A stretch of DNA of 64,000 nucleotides from Periplaneta americana (Eukaryota; Arthropoda; Insecta; Blattodea; Blattidae): NCBI RefSeq assembly GCF_040183065.1, contig NC_091124.1:95684501-95748500 (forward strand), read 5' to 3'. Numbering within the stretch: the first letter of the stretch is position 1; each line of letters begins with the position of its first letter. Positions 1 to 11,134 of this stretch are shown here, one piece after another. The notes beneath the pieces are model-generated. The model had not been told where the DNA came from. It worked only from the letters and a program-made list of their open reading frames with translations, and did no database searches. The position numbers and the translations under genes are program-made.

Positions 1-254
1 CTCATAGGTCTCAATACCTAATAATTTTACCACATGAGAGTCATACTTCAGACACAAGTTTTTTTTCGGCTAAACCGTTATTCAAATATCAAAATAACAT
101 TTGACTTTTTGGTTACTTAAACCTAAAGATTCTGTTCTTAAAATTAATGCAGTTATACTCCTTTCATCCTGTAAACAGTGTTTTTTTTTTCTGGCGGAAC
201 GCGCGTTCCGGCATCTTCTTGTTGTGTTTTTCAACATCGACTCGAGAAATGTGT

Positions 255-539
255 TAATAATTGAAGCGTCGGCTGGAACCACTATATCTGTGGCTGGAAC
301 AACGTTGTAAGTTACAAATTTTTCATTCGGCGTGTTTCCGTGTAATAATGTTGTATGTCATGTTACCTTGCTATACTCTTTCGCTTGCAACTATCCATCA
401 ATGCAGTACGTGAAATTTGTCCACTCAAAAGTTTGCTACTCTATAAGAACAACGTTGTACGTGTACACATCTTTCCAGCTCCTGTAAATTTTACCAAATG
501 TAACTTATAACGTCGTTCCAGCCGATGCTTCAATTATTA
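255..539. mobile_element. MITE-like foldback element
   Basis: Two inverted arms of roughly 55-65 bp face each other. The left arm begins TAATAATTGAAGCGTCGGC and the reverse complement of the right arm begins TAATAATTGAAGCATCGGC; both continue into the shared motif AAGTTACA. The interior has no coding frame. I read this as a small non-autonomous inverted-repeat element. The superfamily is unknown, because no clear target duplication is visible. Confidence 0.55.
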
Positions 540-731
540 TATTCTTATCATAATTCTTCCTGAACTCCGCTCATGCCTTGAAAGTCTCATAGTTGGACGA
601 AAAGGAGGTTAAAACAACAAAATTTCTGTGCACTGAACAGCAATCATCTCCCTCCACACTATAATATATTCTATATAGAGTTCCATCATCTTTACCTCCA
701 GAAGAAAAGCACTGCACACTCATATAGTATA

Positions 732-1152
732 TACAGTATTGTCCCATTTATCTTGAGCACCTTAAATTACTTTTACGTTTGAGCTAGAATTGAAAATATA
801 ATTTTTTGAAGTTGTTTTGCAATAAGGGGCTAACAAAAGTATAGAGATTTGGCTCATGTAACTGCATTCTTGTACAATGTACAAGTGACGTCATCACTTT
901 TTCAAATAGCACCACATAATTTAACCATGTCCATGGTAGCATTATGATACATTTTTGAACTCGTCTTAAAGAGCGTAATTCATTGGATATGAGCTATTTG
1001 GAGCATCTTGTACAAGAATGCAGTTACATCAACCAAATCTCCATAATTATGTTAAGCCACTTGTTATAAAACAACTTCCAAAAAAATATTTTCAATTCCA
1101 GTCCAAATATAAAAGTTATTTGAGGTGCACAAGACAAATGGGACGCTCTATA
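732..1152. mobile_element. Foldback/MITE element with long inverted arms
   Basis: The left arm (from about 741) and the right arm (ending about 1144) are inverted copies about 150 bp long, starting GTCCCATTTATCTTG on one side and GTCCCATTTGTCTTG on the other. Both contain the inner motif GTAACTGCATTCTTGTACAA. Short reading frames across the arms are side effects of the repeat. The ends lie in TA-rich sequence, which would suit a Tc1/mariner-derived MITE, but the exact boundary is not certain. Confidence 0.65.
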
Positions 1153-1389
1153 TATTTTTTCTTCGAGAAATGGCGAGAAGAAAGATTTCCAATTAAGAAT
1201 GAATTTCTTAAGCACGCAGAATTTGTAGATGATTCACACAAAATATTTCACATTCATTTCTTATATTATTTTATCCAAAATTCCAAAATGTGCTTAATGA
1301 AAACGAACATGAGAAACTTATGAGGAATTTACCGCTTACCAATGCAGTACTTTTCCTGAAGAAGGCTATATTATAAATGGATCAATATT

Positions 1390-1712
1390 CATTCATAGTT
1401 TTATGCCCAAGGGCAGATCTTTCACTGTAAATCCACCATTTTCTAATCTTGCCTATTTTCCGCCTTCCTCTTTGTTTGTGCATACGATCCATATATCTTA
1501 ATGTTGTCTATCATCTGTCATCTTCTGCTCCGAACTTTTCTCTCGTTCACCGTTCCTTCCAGTGTATCTTTCAGTAGCCAGTTTCTTCTTACCCAGTGAA
1601 CCAGCCAATTTCTTTTTCTCTTCCTGATCAGATATTTTCTCTGTCCATTTCACACACTCCATTCTTCTCCATATCCATATTTGAAATACTTCCAGTCGTT
1701 TCTTTTCACTTC
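1390..1712 (-). mobile_element. LINE 3'-end fragment (RRYQMID family)
   Basis: Read on the minus strand, with frame breaks, this gives the tail of a non-LTR retrotransposon ORF2. Recognisable are a stretch resembling RKRNWLVHWVRRN and the tail of a GRRRYQMID-type region. The same tail occurs at 11131-11345 (minus) and 55380-55860 (plus), so it is a dispersed family. It is truncated at its 5' side, and no reverse-transcriptase core is present here. Confidence 0.6.
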
Positions 1713-1744
1713 GTCGTGATGTCCAAATAATAGAAATTGGGCAA

Positions 1745-1905
1745 AAATTCCTGACTTCAGAAATGAATGTGAAGAAATAAGAACATTAAGTGAAGTACGT
1801 AGTGTTTGCAATATTAAGTGTGTCTCTGTCTCACAGTGACTCTGATACGGAAAGAGCCTTCAGTGTTGTGAAAAAAAAGTCACACATATTTCAAGACTAA
1901 AATAA
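1745..1905 (+). pseudogene. hAT transposase C-terminal (dimerisation) remnant
   Basis: The plus-strand frame reads LSHSDSDTERAFSVVKKK before a stop. This resembles the hAT C-terminal dimerisation signature, in which an 'LPHSNAxxERxFSxxKxxK' pattern is typical. The upstream residues in the same frame (around VKYVVFAILSVS) fit the preceding segment but contain stop codons. No other transposase domain is attached, so this is a decayed fragment. The family call rests on this one motif. Confidence 0.45.
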
Positions 1906-2220
1906 ACACATCTTCGTTTCTTGCAGAAGTGACAATAACGTGCAATTATAATTTATATAATATGCTTTACATCTGAAGTTGCCAGAAGGGGGTGCATATG
2001 CACTATGGAATTATTGATAGCTTAAAGAAATTTGATCTTTATTTATTGCTTTGAAGGATATGAGTTTAAAATATGTGAACTACTTATGTACATAAAACTA
2101 AATCTCGGTTTTTACTTTTTTTCTAAGTTTTAATTTGGTTTTATTTTTATTGTTGACCTATTTTTTATCTGCTGAGAAAGGTTGGCACCTCTGCACTTAC
2201 CATAACTGCCTAGATACTGA

Positions 2221-2276
2221 GCACAGCCCAAAGAGTTTTTAATATATAAGTATTACAAACTCTTTGGGCACAGCCC
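2221..2276. repeat. Short hairpin flanked by 9-bp direct repeats
   Basis: GCACAGCCC occurs at 2221-2229 and again at 2268-2276. Between them sits a hairpin with the 12-bp stem CCCAAAGAGTTT / AAACTCTTTGGG around an AT-rich loop. It looks like a tiny palindromic insertion with a target duplication, or a replication slippage product. Confidence 0.6.
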
Positions 2277-2289
2277 GGCTGCTCTTGCT

Positions 2290-2845
2290 ATTCAAGTTTG
2301 CAAAGAGAGAGATATAGTGGCCATTGCGCCGCCATGTTTGAAGAAAATTGAACGACCGTCCGCCATTAACTTAAGCGTCCAAAAGAAAGTGGTGTGGCGA
2401 TAAGTTAAATTGCAATCGCCAGCTGTCAAAATTTCGTTTGCATAAATCAGTTAAACTGAAGTGAAAAAACCTAGTATTTCGTCAAATATATGCTAGTAAC
2501 TTAACCTAAAATAAAGACCTTATGTACGCTAAATTCAAAACACTTGAGCTATTCCTAGAAGGAATAACCTAAGCAAAATTGTCATGTACGTATGACAAGA
2601 AGCCTAGCAAATATACTGAAGAAAATATTAATATTCCTAAGTGCTTTTAAAAGCGACTCGCAAGATTGCCTATAAAATGAACGAGTATGATTCGGTTGAT
2701 TTTATTAAATTGTTTTCCCAGTCTCTACACGTTGCAAAACTATTTATTATATCATAAGATACCGGTATAGAATGAAAGTAGGCCCTAACTCTAACTGTAG
2801 CAAACACCCTTTACCCCCAAGCTTGTAATTTGGGTAAAACTAAAG
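2290..2845. mobile_element. Fragment of the P-like (THAP) transposon, left end
   Basis: This stretch is closely similar to the left part of the complete element at 15437-17807, from the motif CATTGCGCCGCCATGT through the shared AAGCTTGTAA segment. The terminal repeat is decayed: it reads GAGAGATATAGTGGCC instead of the fuller version. The end at about 2845 carries AAAGTCGACCGTG, which resembles the start of the partial copy at about 13645 (AAAGTCGACTGTG). No reading frame is preserved. Confidence 0.65.
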
Positions 2846-2983
2846 TCGACCGTGAGCAGTCACATACATAGACAAAGATGATGTCCAAGATCTTTTTGCA
2901 TACATTGACAAAACATATGCAAGAGACTGAAGAGGGCTAGCTCCAATTTTCGCCCGCACTTTGGAATGTCTATGGCCAAGAGA

Positions 2984-3205
2984 AATCTTATGTTTTATTT
3001 AACGACGCTCGCAACTGCAGAGGTTATATCAGCCTCATCGGATGTGCCGGAATTTTGTCCCGCAGGAGTTCTTTTACATGCCAGTAAATCTACTGAAATG
3101 AGCCTGTCGCATTTAAGCACACTTGACATCGAGCTGATCCGGGATCGAACCCGCAACCTTGGGCATAGAAGGCCAGCGCTATACCAACTCGACAACCAGG
3201 TCGAC
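2984..3205 (-). mobile_element. tRNA-derived SINE (family B) with 11-bp target duplication
   Basis: On the minus strand the head shows an internal Pol III promoter. An A-box-like region, GAGTTGGTATAGCGCTGG, is followed by the B box GGTTCGATCCC, and then by a unique body ending near AACGACGCTCGC and an AT-rich tail. The direct repeat TGGCCAAGAGA flanks it at 2973-2983 and 3206-3216, a normal LINE-mobilised target duplication. Apparent reading frames across it are not genes. Confidence 0.8.
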
Positions 3206-3585
3206 TGGCCAAGAGACAAACAGAGTGAAGAGTACTAATAAATTATGTGGAAGTGTGGCACTTCCGTTTTCGAAAAAATCATTAGAACACATCATTTAAA
3301 CTTTCGAACGTTTTAGAACACATTGAAAAAGTCGTCCGGAAATACGAGTACAAATGGCGATTCTACAGTTATCCACGCGACACGTAAACATCAGAAACCT
3401 TGTTAAAAAGGTAGTCTACATCCTGAAGCAACGGTAACTAGAACAAATTGTGGGTAGATATCAAACATACTGTAAACATAATAACATTAACCTGTATTTG
3501 AAAATCATAAGCTACAAAATTAAATTGTATTTGGTAGAACCACAAGAAGAAAGAGAACATTAATAGCTAATGTTGAGAAGTCATC

Positions 3586-3981
3586 ATGTTTATAGCTGAG
3601 AACATCAATATTGCTTCCACTTTCATCTTGGAACACGTGAAGTTATTCTTTCCCAATGTACAAGACAGACTATGTTGCAGTCAGTTCTCAACCGACTTCT
3701 TTTACACTCAATTTATGACCGGCCATGGAAAATTCGGTTCCTACTTTGAAAGATTTAGGACCAAAAGTGCAGAAGAATCTCTGTGCATATGCAAAGAGAA
3801 TCAGACTGTTGAACATTTGATTTTTCACTGTCCAGTGTTCGAAAGGAAAAGACACTTTTTAAGATATAATATCTCGGACTGCAATTTAAATTACTCCACA
3901 CCCCTTTACCATTTTCTTAGAAAAAAATGTTGTTACAAACAATTCACAGAGTTTATACACCACATCCACGCAAGACTGTAG
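3586..3981 (+). pseudogene. LINE ORF2 C-terminal fragment with zinc-knuckle-like end
   Basis: The 131-residue frame contains FMTGHGKFGSYFERF followed by a Cys/His cluster (CICKENQTVEHLIFHCPVF). This matches the C-terminal region after the RNase H domain in jockey/R1-type LINE ORF2 proteins, where 'TGHG' and a C-x2-C/H/C cluster are usual. The reverse-transcriptase part is missing, so it is a 5'-truncated copy. An AT-rich 3' tail with TAA-type repeats follows to about 4080. The start codon has no significance. Confidence 0.7.
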
Positions 3982-4081
3982 CTATTAATTGTATATAAAT
4001 TAATGATGTTATAAAATCTTAATGCACTATGTAAAACAAGGTGTCTATCTATGGGACATAATAATAGTAATAACAACAATA

Positions 4082-5284
4082 ACTATGTTTGTATTATAGA
4101 TTTTACTATTGTTGAGTATTTGATGACAGGTATATAGTTTGTAACCATAAGTAATTTTGTTTTTATTTTTTTTACTATCGCAAACCAACTATATAATAGG
4201 TGTTTTATTTGTAACTACGCCAATTCTGTGCATTATCTCATTAATATTGCTTAAAATTATGTATAAAATCACAAATTAATGTAATAATCTTGCAATTTCT
4301 CTACACCTTCGATTATAATTTCTAATTTTATTTCATTTTGTTTTAACTGAAAGTAATTATTGCATAACGTATTTAGTATTGTTTACTGTCTCTTAATTAG
4401 TGTATTTATATTGTAACTATGATTCACACTTACTATTAATTCTTTAAAATTGTGTATTATCACTGCATAATGTATTTCACATGTAACAAACTACAACCCT
4501 AATATACCAAAGGTAAAATAGGGTTTCAATATTTGGATAACAATAATAATAATAACACGTGAACTTTGATTCACAGAACTTCTTTGCTAGGCCAAGAGTT
4601 GAGCACGGGTAAACTGTGGTCCTCCAGCCGACTACCTGTACAGCAGTAAGCCCACTAAGCCTACCTGCGGTCCTCGTGAACTCTTGCTTCAGAGTTCGAG
4701 CTCCAGGCAATGAACTCTAGCCCAACAGAGACCGAGACCACTAGCCCGCAGAGCCCAAGCAGACCTGCCTGCGAACCACAGCGATTCCTTCACAGTTCGC
4801 TTCTTTATTTGATGCATAATATTTCTGTAGCATAAATAATCTTATTCATTTGGGAATAGCTCCTCAAGTTTCAAACAATAGTCCCATACCTGGGTTGGGT
4901 GAAAAGAATTCTAGTACATCACGTTATTGTTTTACATCGAAGCTCCATAGTATAAGAATTATTTCATACTTCATATAATTTTCCTTTATTAATTGTAAAA
5001 TATTTTTAATTGTTTTAGTAAGACAACATTAATTCTGTCATTAATAAAGGGATTGCAATACCGCATATTTTATTTCAAGATACAAAATTACACAACATGA
5101 ATTATGGTACAAATTGCATAATTAAATTATTAAATCGTATCCACATATCAGACCTAAATAAGAAAAGTTCATATTTCAAGCGTATGATATATTCATATAG
5201 TATGTATAATTTGTATTCGATACATTCCATTCGGTGAAATCGGGCAGAAAGAAATTCGCCTTGTTTAAATTGTTAGCCTATTTA
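4082..5284. other. Intergenic, nothing recognised
   Basis: AT-rich sequence without a convincing coding frame. A more GC-rich patch at about 4600-4790 is rich in Pro, Ser and Leu codons in several frames, but has no motif I recognise. Confidence 0.4.
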
Positions 5285-5435
5285 TTTATAAATGGCTTTC
5301 ACAGAAACCGGCCCTCACATAAGCCAACATTGGTCCCTATCCTGAGGTAAATTAATCCAGTCCATAGCATCATATCCCACCTCTCTCAAATCCATTTTAA
5401 TATTACCCTCCCACCTATGTCTTGGCTTATCCAAA
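5285..5435 (-). mobile_element. LINE 3'-end fragment (GRPEGKR family)
   Basis: The minus-strand frame gives HRWEGNIKMDLREVGYD then DWINLPQDRDQ, the conserved extreme C-terminus of a LINE ORF2. The same signature occurs at 30862-31060, 47206-47380 and 55252-55349. Only the last 50 or so codons remain, and the frame ends shortly afterwards. Confidence 0.7.
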
Positions 5436-5660
5436 GTGTAGAGCGCTGAAATACACAACACAGTATGACGAAATGATATTGTTGTTACGTTTTCATGGTT
5501 ACCAATTACCTTTACGGTTATGGACATCTATTTCAATCAATGCATTTAATATCGTGCTAATTGTGACTTGAGTAGTGGTTAACAAAGTGCGTGAAATGTG
5601 AGCAGGATCAATCTACATCTGTAACAAATATCTTAAAGTAACGGTGACGTACGTATAGCC

Positions 5661-7895
5661 TACAATGTGATCCGTAATCAAGTCTTCAGATAATTCAAGC
5701 AAGACATGGCATGGATCCTCAGTCTGCGGCCTAACGTTTAGTGATCAATGAAACTTTTCATCAGAATGATCAGTTGCATCCTTTTTATTAAATAATCTAA
5801 GGTTAGAAGTTTAATTGGCATTAAATTAACAAAGGCTATATGCTATGTATGTATATTACTTCCAGCACAATATGATTAATAACGTGGCAATAATTATATA
5901 ACTTGTGAGATACTAAAATTCGGAAGGGGTATTTAGTAAAACTTTACTTTCAGTGTACTTCAAAAATACAGCAAGGGACAATAAAATATAAATTCTTCCT
6001 ACAATGTGATTTGTAATCAAGCCTTCGCTTACTTCAAGCAAGACATGGCATGAATCCTCAGTCTACAGCCTAATATGCAGTAGGCCTATAGTGATCATCG
6101 AAACATTTATATACTGGTATCTAATACTAGAAGTTAATTCACATTCAATTAATAAGGTTTTATTCTATGCACATTATTTCCATGTAGACCTACTTATGTT
6201 TTTAGCAAAATATGGTTAATAACGTGGCAATTCTTATCAAACATACGCGATAATTAAATTATTTTCTGTGTAAATATTTCAAAATGCTTTGATTTTCAGA
6301 ACAGTAGGGAACAATAGGCCTAACGTACAATCTCTTACTACAATGTGATTTGTAAAGAAGAAACACGTTAATTCAAGACATGTGATATGAATCCTCAATC
6401 TACAGTATAACGTGTAGTGATCATCAAAACGTTTCATCAGGATCACTTTTAATTTATATTGTAAGTAGTCCTATATCTAAGATTAGAAGTTTCATTCATA
6501 TTGAATGTGAATGAATGTATATTTGTCTTCAAGCAATATACATTTTGGTGAGGCGGCACTTCACATTATTAGTATACAGTGCCGACTCACCGTTTTACAC
6601 GCCTCACATACAAGTCATTTAGGAAATTACTTATTTTTAATTATTTCCTTAAGTCATACTGTTTTTTCACCTTGTTTTCCCCTCTTCCTTCATCACTATT
6701 CCCTGAACTATCTCCTACTTGCGTTACTCCACTTCTCGTCAGCCTCAATGTTTCATTCATATAACATTATAAGGTTTTATTTCATGTATACTATTTGCGT
6801 GTAGGCCCTACGTTTCTTTCCAGCATAATATGATTAATAACGTGACAATCTTGTAGAACCTATGCGATATATAATTTCGGAAGAAGCATTTAGTACATAA
6901 TTTTTCGGTATGATTATTTCAAAATACTTTGATTTTCAGTACAGTAAGATACAATCTCTTCTTACAATATGATTTGTAATGAAGTCTCCGGTTACTTGAA
7001 GAAGGACATGGCATGAATCCTAATGTATAAGTTAGTGATCATCGAAATGTGTTATCAGAAAGGCAAGTTCTGTTTTTTAATATGTTTTCTATATTTAAGA
7101 TTGGAATTTGATTTCGGATTAAATTGTGATGTTTTTTTTTTTCCTATGAATTTTAGCAATTCTTCAGAACTTGTGCGATAATTTAATTCGAAACGTGTAT
7201 GAAGTACAAGTTTATTTTCAGTGTATGTATTTAAAAAAAAACTTTTATTTTCAGTACAGAAAGGAACAATAACGTAGAATCTCTTGTTACAATATGATTT
7301 GTAAAGGAACATTGCGTTAATTCAAGAAAGATATGTCATGAACCCTCAATCTATAGCCTAACATATAAGTTTAGTGGTCATCAAAACGTATCATCAAAAA
7401 GACCAGTGCTATGTTGGAATTCGAAGTATAATTCGTATTACATAATAAAGTTTTATTCCATGCATATTATTTGCGGGTACTTTTATTTCCAGCGCAGTAT
7501 TTTTAATAACGTGGCATTCTTGTAGAAATTATGCGAAATTTAATTTCTGAAGGAGCATTTAATAGATAATTTTTCAGTGTGATTATTTCAAAATACTTTG
7601 ATTTTGAGTCTAGTAAGATACAATAACGTAGAAACTTCACTGCAATGTGATCTGTAATGAAGTCTGGCGTTAAATATAAACATAGCATGAATTCTCAATC
7701 TGCAACCTAAGGTATAGTGATCATCGAAGCGTTTCTTAAGAAAAGCCAGTTCTATCCTGGGATTATAAGTTTAATTGGTATTACATTATAAGATTTTATT
7801 TTATGCATATTATTTGCGTGTACTTTTGCTTGCAGCATTATATTATTAATAACGTGGCAATTCTTATTTAAATTCCGAAGGAATATTTAGTACAT
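5661..7895. repeat. Diverged tandem array, unit about 325-360 bp, six to seven copies
   Basis: The motif ACAATRTGATYYGTAA recurs at about 5661, 6000, 6339, 6963, 7288 and 7641. Within each unit it is followed by landmarks in the same order: GACATGGCATGAATCCTCA, AGTGATCATCGAAAC, TAATAACGTGGCAATTCTT and ATTTCAAAATACTTTGATTTTCAG. Spacing is about 339, 339, 624 (363 after removing an insertion), 325 and 353 bp. The units differ by many substitutions and small indels, so the array is old. There is no conserved frame, and the short ORFs inside are incidental. Confidence 0.8.
6502..6749. mobile_element. 248-bp insertion inside the tandem array
   Basis: One array unit is lengthened by a segment absent from the others. 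It is bounded by the 13-bp direct repeat GTTTCATTCATAT at 6489-6501 and 6750-6762, which is a convincing target duplication of retroposon length. The insert has no tRNA-like head or long inverted ends that I can see, so its family is undetermined. Confidence 0.65.
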
Positions 7896-8398
7896 TTTTA
7901 GTTGTTCTTTGCAAAACGTGTTATGTCCACTGATAATATTTTGTTGGTTTTTTGCGACATGTTGTTCCTTATTATTTTCTCTATTGATAAAGCTACAAAT
8001 AAAGCGACTAAACGTGTTCTGTCCATGGTAGAAAACGATTGAAGAAGTTAGGTGCAGATGCAAGGAATGTTTTGTCCTCCTACTATACAGTTACATAATG
8101 TATTAATTCCTCAAATATGTAAAATGTGTTTTGTTCAATCATAAATCCTCTGCTATGACTCACTATTACATCTGCAACCAAAGTAATTACTGTCCAATAA
8201 ATTATTCCTTTGTGTATAATTCATGCTATTTCTTTTTGTTGTGGTACCATGTTATTTTAATGATTTGAAGAGAATTTTAAAAATAATGTTGCAATGTTTT
8301 CAGCATTGAAGAACAGCTATGTACTGATTATTGTTAACAGGAGAAGTGCTTTTGTAGATACGATTGGAGTTTTAATAGTTGTCATTTAATACAGTGAA
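7896..8398. other. Intergenic, nothing recognised
   Basis: AT-rich sequence between the tandem array and the transposase remnant. I see no coding frame, inverted repeat or tRNA-like signal. Confidence 0.4.
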
Positions 8399-9930
8399 TT
8401 GACAGTAATCATGAATGAGGAAAATAGAGTGGCAACCTCAAACAACAAAGTAACATCTGCTGCTCCCAACAGAGCTCGAAAAAAGACGAGAAATGAACAA
8501 TCCTTGAAAGGAAACAAGGCGAAACGAATGAGGTTAGCTATGTTCAGTTACTGCCTACTGTATTCAAATATTAGTATAAATAATTTATTTTATGTTCTAT
8601 GATAACTTGTTTAGTTTATTATCGTTTCTATAATGCACGTAATTTTACAATATTACTTTATATTGTTTCAGATACACTGCAAACGTTTCCCAAGACCCCC
8701 AAATTGTCAGCATCCACAAATTCAAAATTCAGATGCTTTGAATTTACATTACAGGATGTGAGATTAATCAACCAGAAGTTCTTCCAGGAGCCAGATCTAC
8801 ATGCAAAATGAAATGGTTCTGAATTATGTGACGGTGCTATCACCAAAATGCAAACGATCTCACAAGAATTCTTTCAGCAAGTCTGTATCAGTAAAATGTT
8901 ACCGAGTAAATATGAAGAGAGGATAATGTTCACTCAGGTATGTACAGAGCGGTCTATGACATTCTCTACAACACTCTGCAGCAAGTGAGCCCAGCAAGGT
9001 GTCAGTGCTTGTCATTCCCGGTGAACGGGGTCCGCCACAGTCGTACGCTACAGTCCTTCTTTCTCTGTCCCTGCTTTCTCTCTCTTTGCCTGCCTTCAAG
9101 CACATGGCCACATTGCAACAGATAGCTGCTCTTCAGTTGTCTATGAGTTCTGTTGACGTTTGTATTGATGTACCTATGTCTTAGATGAAGGTTGAAGATT
9201 GTGGCTTAATAACTGTGGCTTGTAAACTTTTGTGATGCCATACTAAGCCACAATCTTCATTCTTCATTCTTCATCTAAGACGTATGTACATTAATTCAAA
9301 TGTCAACAGAGCTCATAGACAACAGAAGAGCAGCTATCTGTTGCAATGTGTCCTTGAAGGCAGGGAAAGAGAGAGAAGGCAGGGACAGAGAGAGAAAGAC
9401 TGTAGCGTGTGACTGTGGCAGACCCCATTCACCGGGAATGACAAGCGCTGATGCTGGACCCGCTTGACGCCGAATGCCATAAAGAATGTCATAGACCGCT
9501 CTGTAGAAATAATTCTGCTCCTAGAAGCACTTCAAATAGGAAGGTCTCGTCTTCAAAATTTATGTAACAAATTTCTCAAGCAAGGTGTTTGGTCAAAAAA
9601 ACAAGAGGTGGCATTTTCAAAATAAATTTGCCCATAAGAGACAACCAGTTAAAATGTTAATTGAGAAACAACCATCTCAGAGTCACTACTGCAGATCAAA
9701 AAATGTAAACCAGCCATTTAAGCATTTCAACTATGTGAGATGAGTACAAGAAAGCTCATGACTAGGAGCTTCATGTCAATTATGAATACTTTCGAAGTAT
9801 ATTTGTTAATGAGTACAACATAAGCTTTGCAAGTCCTGCAACCGATTGTTGTTCAACATGCTTATGAATGAAGGAGAAAATTAAAAACTGTGCAAATCCT
9901 GCAACAAAAGATGATTTTTGATTACACCTT
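8399..9930 (+). pseudogene. Decayed multi-exon transposase-like gene interrupted by a palindrome
   Basis: A plus-strand exon (8411-8532) encodes a basic segment, RARKKTRNEQSLKGNKAKRM, ending at a GT donor. A 139-bp intron (8533-8671) ends TTGTTTCAG and rejoins in a usable phase, giving RYTANVSQ. Further on, past the 563-bp palindrome at 8943-9505, the same strand yields SQSHYCRSKNVNQ and FVNEYNISFASPATDCCSTC in different frames. This order (basic box, SHYCRS motif, 'FN-ISF..P..D.C.TC' motif) is what I remember from a widespread insect transposon-derived protein family whose superfamily I cannot name. Multiple stops and frameshifts make it non-functional. Confidence 0.5.
8943..9505. mobile_element. 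563-bp near-perfect palindromic foldback element
   Basis: The left end TACAGAGCGGTCTATGACAT and the reverse complement of the right end match exactly. The arms run about 250 bp each to a centre near 9224, with scattered mismatches. TA is present at both outer ends, consistent with the TA target of Tc1/mariner elements. There is no coding content. It sits inside the remnant at 8399-9930 and separates two of its motifs, so it inserted later. Confidence 0.8.
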
Positions 9931-9999
9931 AAACTATATGAAAAGCGAACTGATGTATTTTTCTTCTACTTAAGTCTAATGAAGAAGAGCATTTTACTT

Positions 10000-10540
10000 T
10001 GAGTTATGACTGCCAAAGAAATTAGAATTAGTAGAATCTATTCCCATGATATCAGCCTCAACACTAAGTGCAAATTATATAAAACATTAATAAGACCAGT
10101 CTTGCTGCATGGATCTGAAACCTGGGCAGTTGGCAGTGCCGACAATTGTAGGCTGAGTATATTTGAGAGAAAGGTTCTGAGGACGATATACGGACCAGTA
10201 AATGATGAAGGCAGTTGGAGGAAAAGATATAACTATGAATTATACCAACTTTTTAAAGCACAAGATGTTTGCAGAGAAATTAAAGCTAGGAGAGTCAGGT
10301 AGCTGGGCCATATCTGTAGGAAGAATAAAAATGATCCTTGCAAGAAATCGACTCTCACTATACCTTTTGGCACCAGAAAAGTAGGGAGACCTCAGCTAAG
10401 ATGGCTGGATGAAGTGGAGAAGGATATAATAGCAGCAGGTGTTAGAGGATGGAAAAAAAGGTGTTAGATCGAAGGACATGGAAAAGCATTGTTGGGGCGG
10501 TCAAGGCTGGAATCCGGCTGTAGAACCAAAGAAAAAGAAG
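10000..10540 (+). pseudogene. LINE ORF2 C-terminal fragment
   Basis: The plus strand reads TLIRPVLLHGSETWAV, FERKVLRTIYGPVNDEGSW and, after a stop, GRPQLRWLDEVEKDI. These are the post-reverse-transcriptase motifs ('LLYGSETW', 'FERKVLRRIYGP', 'GRPxxRWxDDVxxD') of endonuclease-type LINEs. At least one stop (after KARRVR) and frameshifts break it. The reverse-transcriptase core is absent, so it is 5' truncated. The first methionine is not a real start. Confidence 0.75.
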
Positions 10541-10829
10541 AAGAAGAATCTATTCCCCATAGAATTGATGTTGTAATTAAAAGTAAAAGTTGCCCTATAA
10601 AATACTGAAATTCCCTCTCTAAAGAGTGAATGTAAAAATAACGTGAATATTTAAAATAAGTGTTCTTTTTTTCTCAATAAGTTTTTATTATATTTATTTA
10701 CTTTTCCTTCTCAGCATAAATTAGTTAAAAATTTTCTTGATATATTTTTAGCATAGAATGAATACTTCTCTATGTAGATGGGTTCTGTTAAATTGTTGTG
10801 CGTTTATCAATATGTTTCATCATATGAAG

Positions 10830-11058
10830 CCAGTTGTGTAGACCAATTTACAGACAGTCATCCACGGTGTGCCATAGAAGACTGGTCTTCACTACACCCA
10901 CTTTGAGAAGAGGTTGTGGGAGATTTGTTAGGATACCTCAGAGGAACAGAAGCTTCCAGAGAATACCTGTGTTAATGGATGCATGCTTATGCCGGAGATC
11001 GAACCTGGTTCACAGGATTGAGTCCAGCGCTCTAGCCACTGGACCATCGTGATGGTTT
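10830..11058 (-). mobile_element. tRNA-derived SINE (family C)
   Basis: On the minus strand an A-box-like TGGTCCAGTGGCTAGAGC is followed about 40 bp later by the B-box-like AGGTTCGATCTCC, then by a unique body that runs to about 10830. The head differs from the other SINE families in this window. I did not find a clean target duplication, so the 3' limit is approximate. Confidence 0.65.
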
Positions 11059-11078
11059 TGTATAATATGTATAAATAA

Positions 11079-11087
<9 letters not shown>

Positions 11088-11130
<43 letters not shown>
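11088..11130. repeat. (TA)n microsatellite
   Basis: An uninterrupted run of about twenty TA units, preceded by a short GTGTGTGTA stretch. Reading frames through it encode only Tyr-Ile repeats. Confidence 0.95.

Positions 11131-11134
<4 letters not shown>

Noticed and set aside
5661-7895. CRISPR-like array
   Set aside because: Units are about 340 bp and diverged throughout, not short identical repeats with unique spacers; the sequence is eukaryotic.
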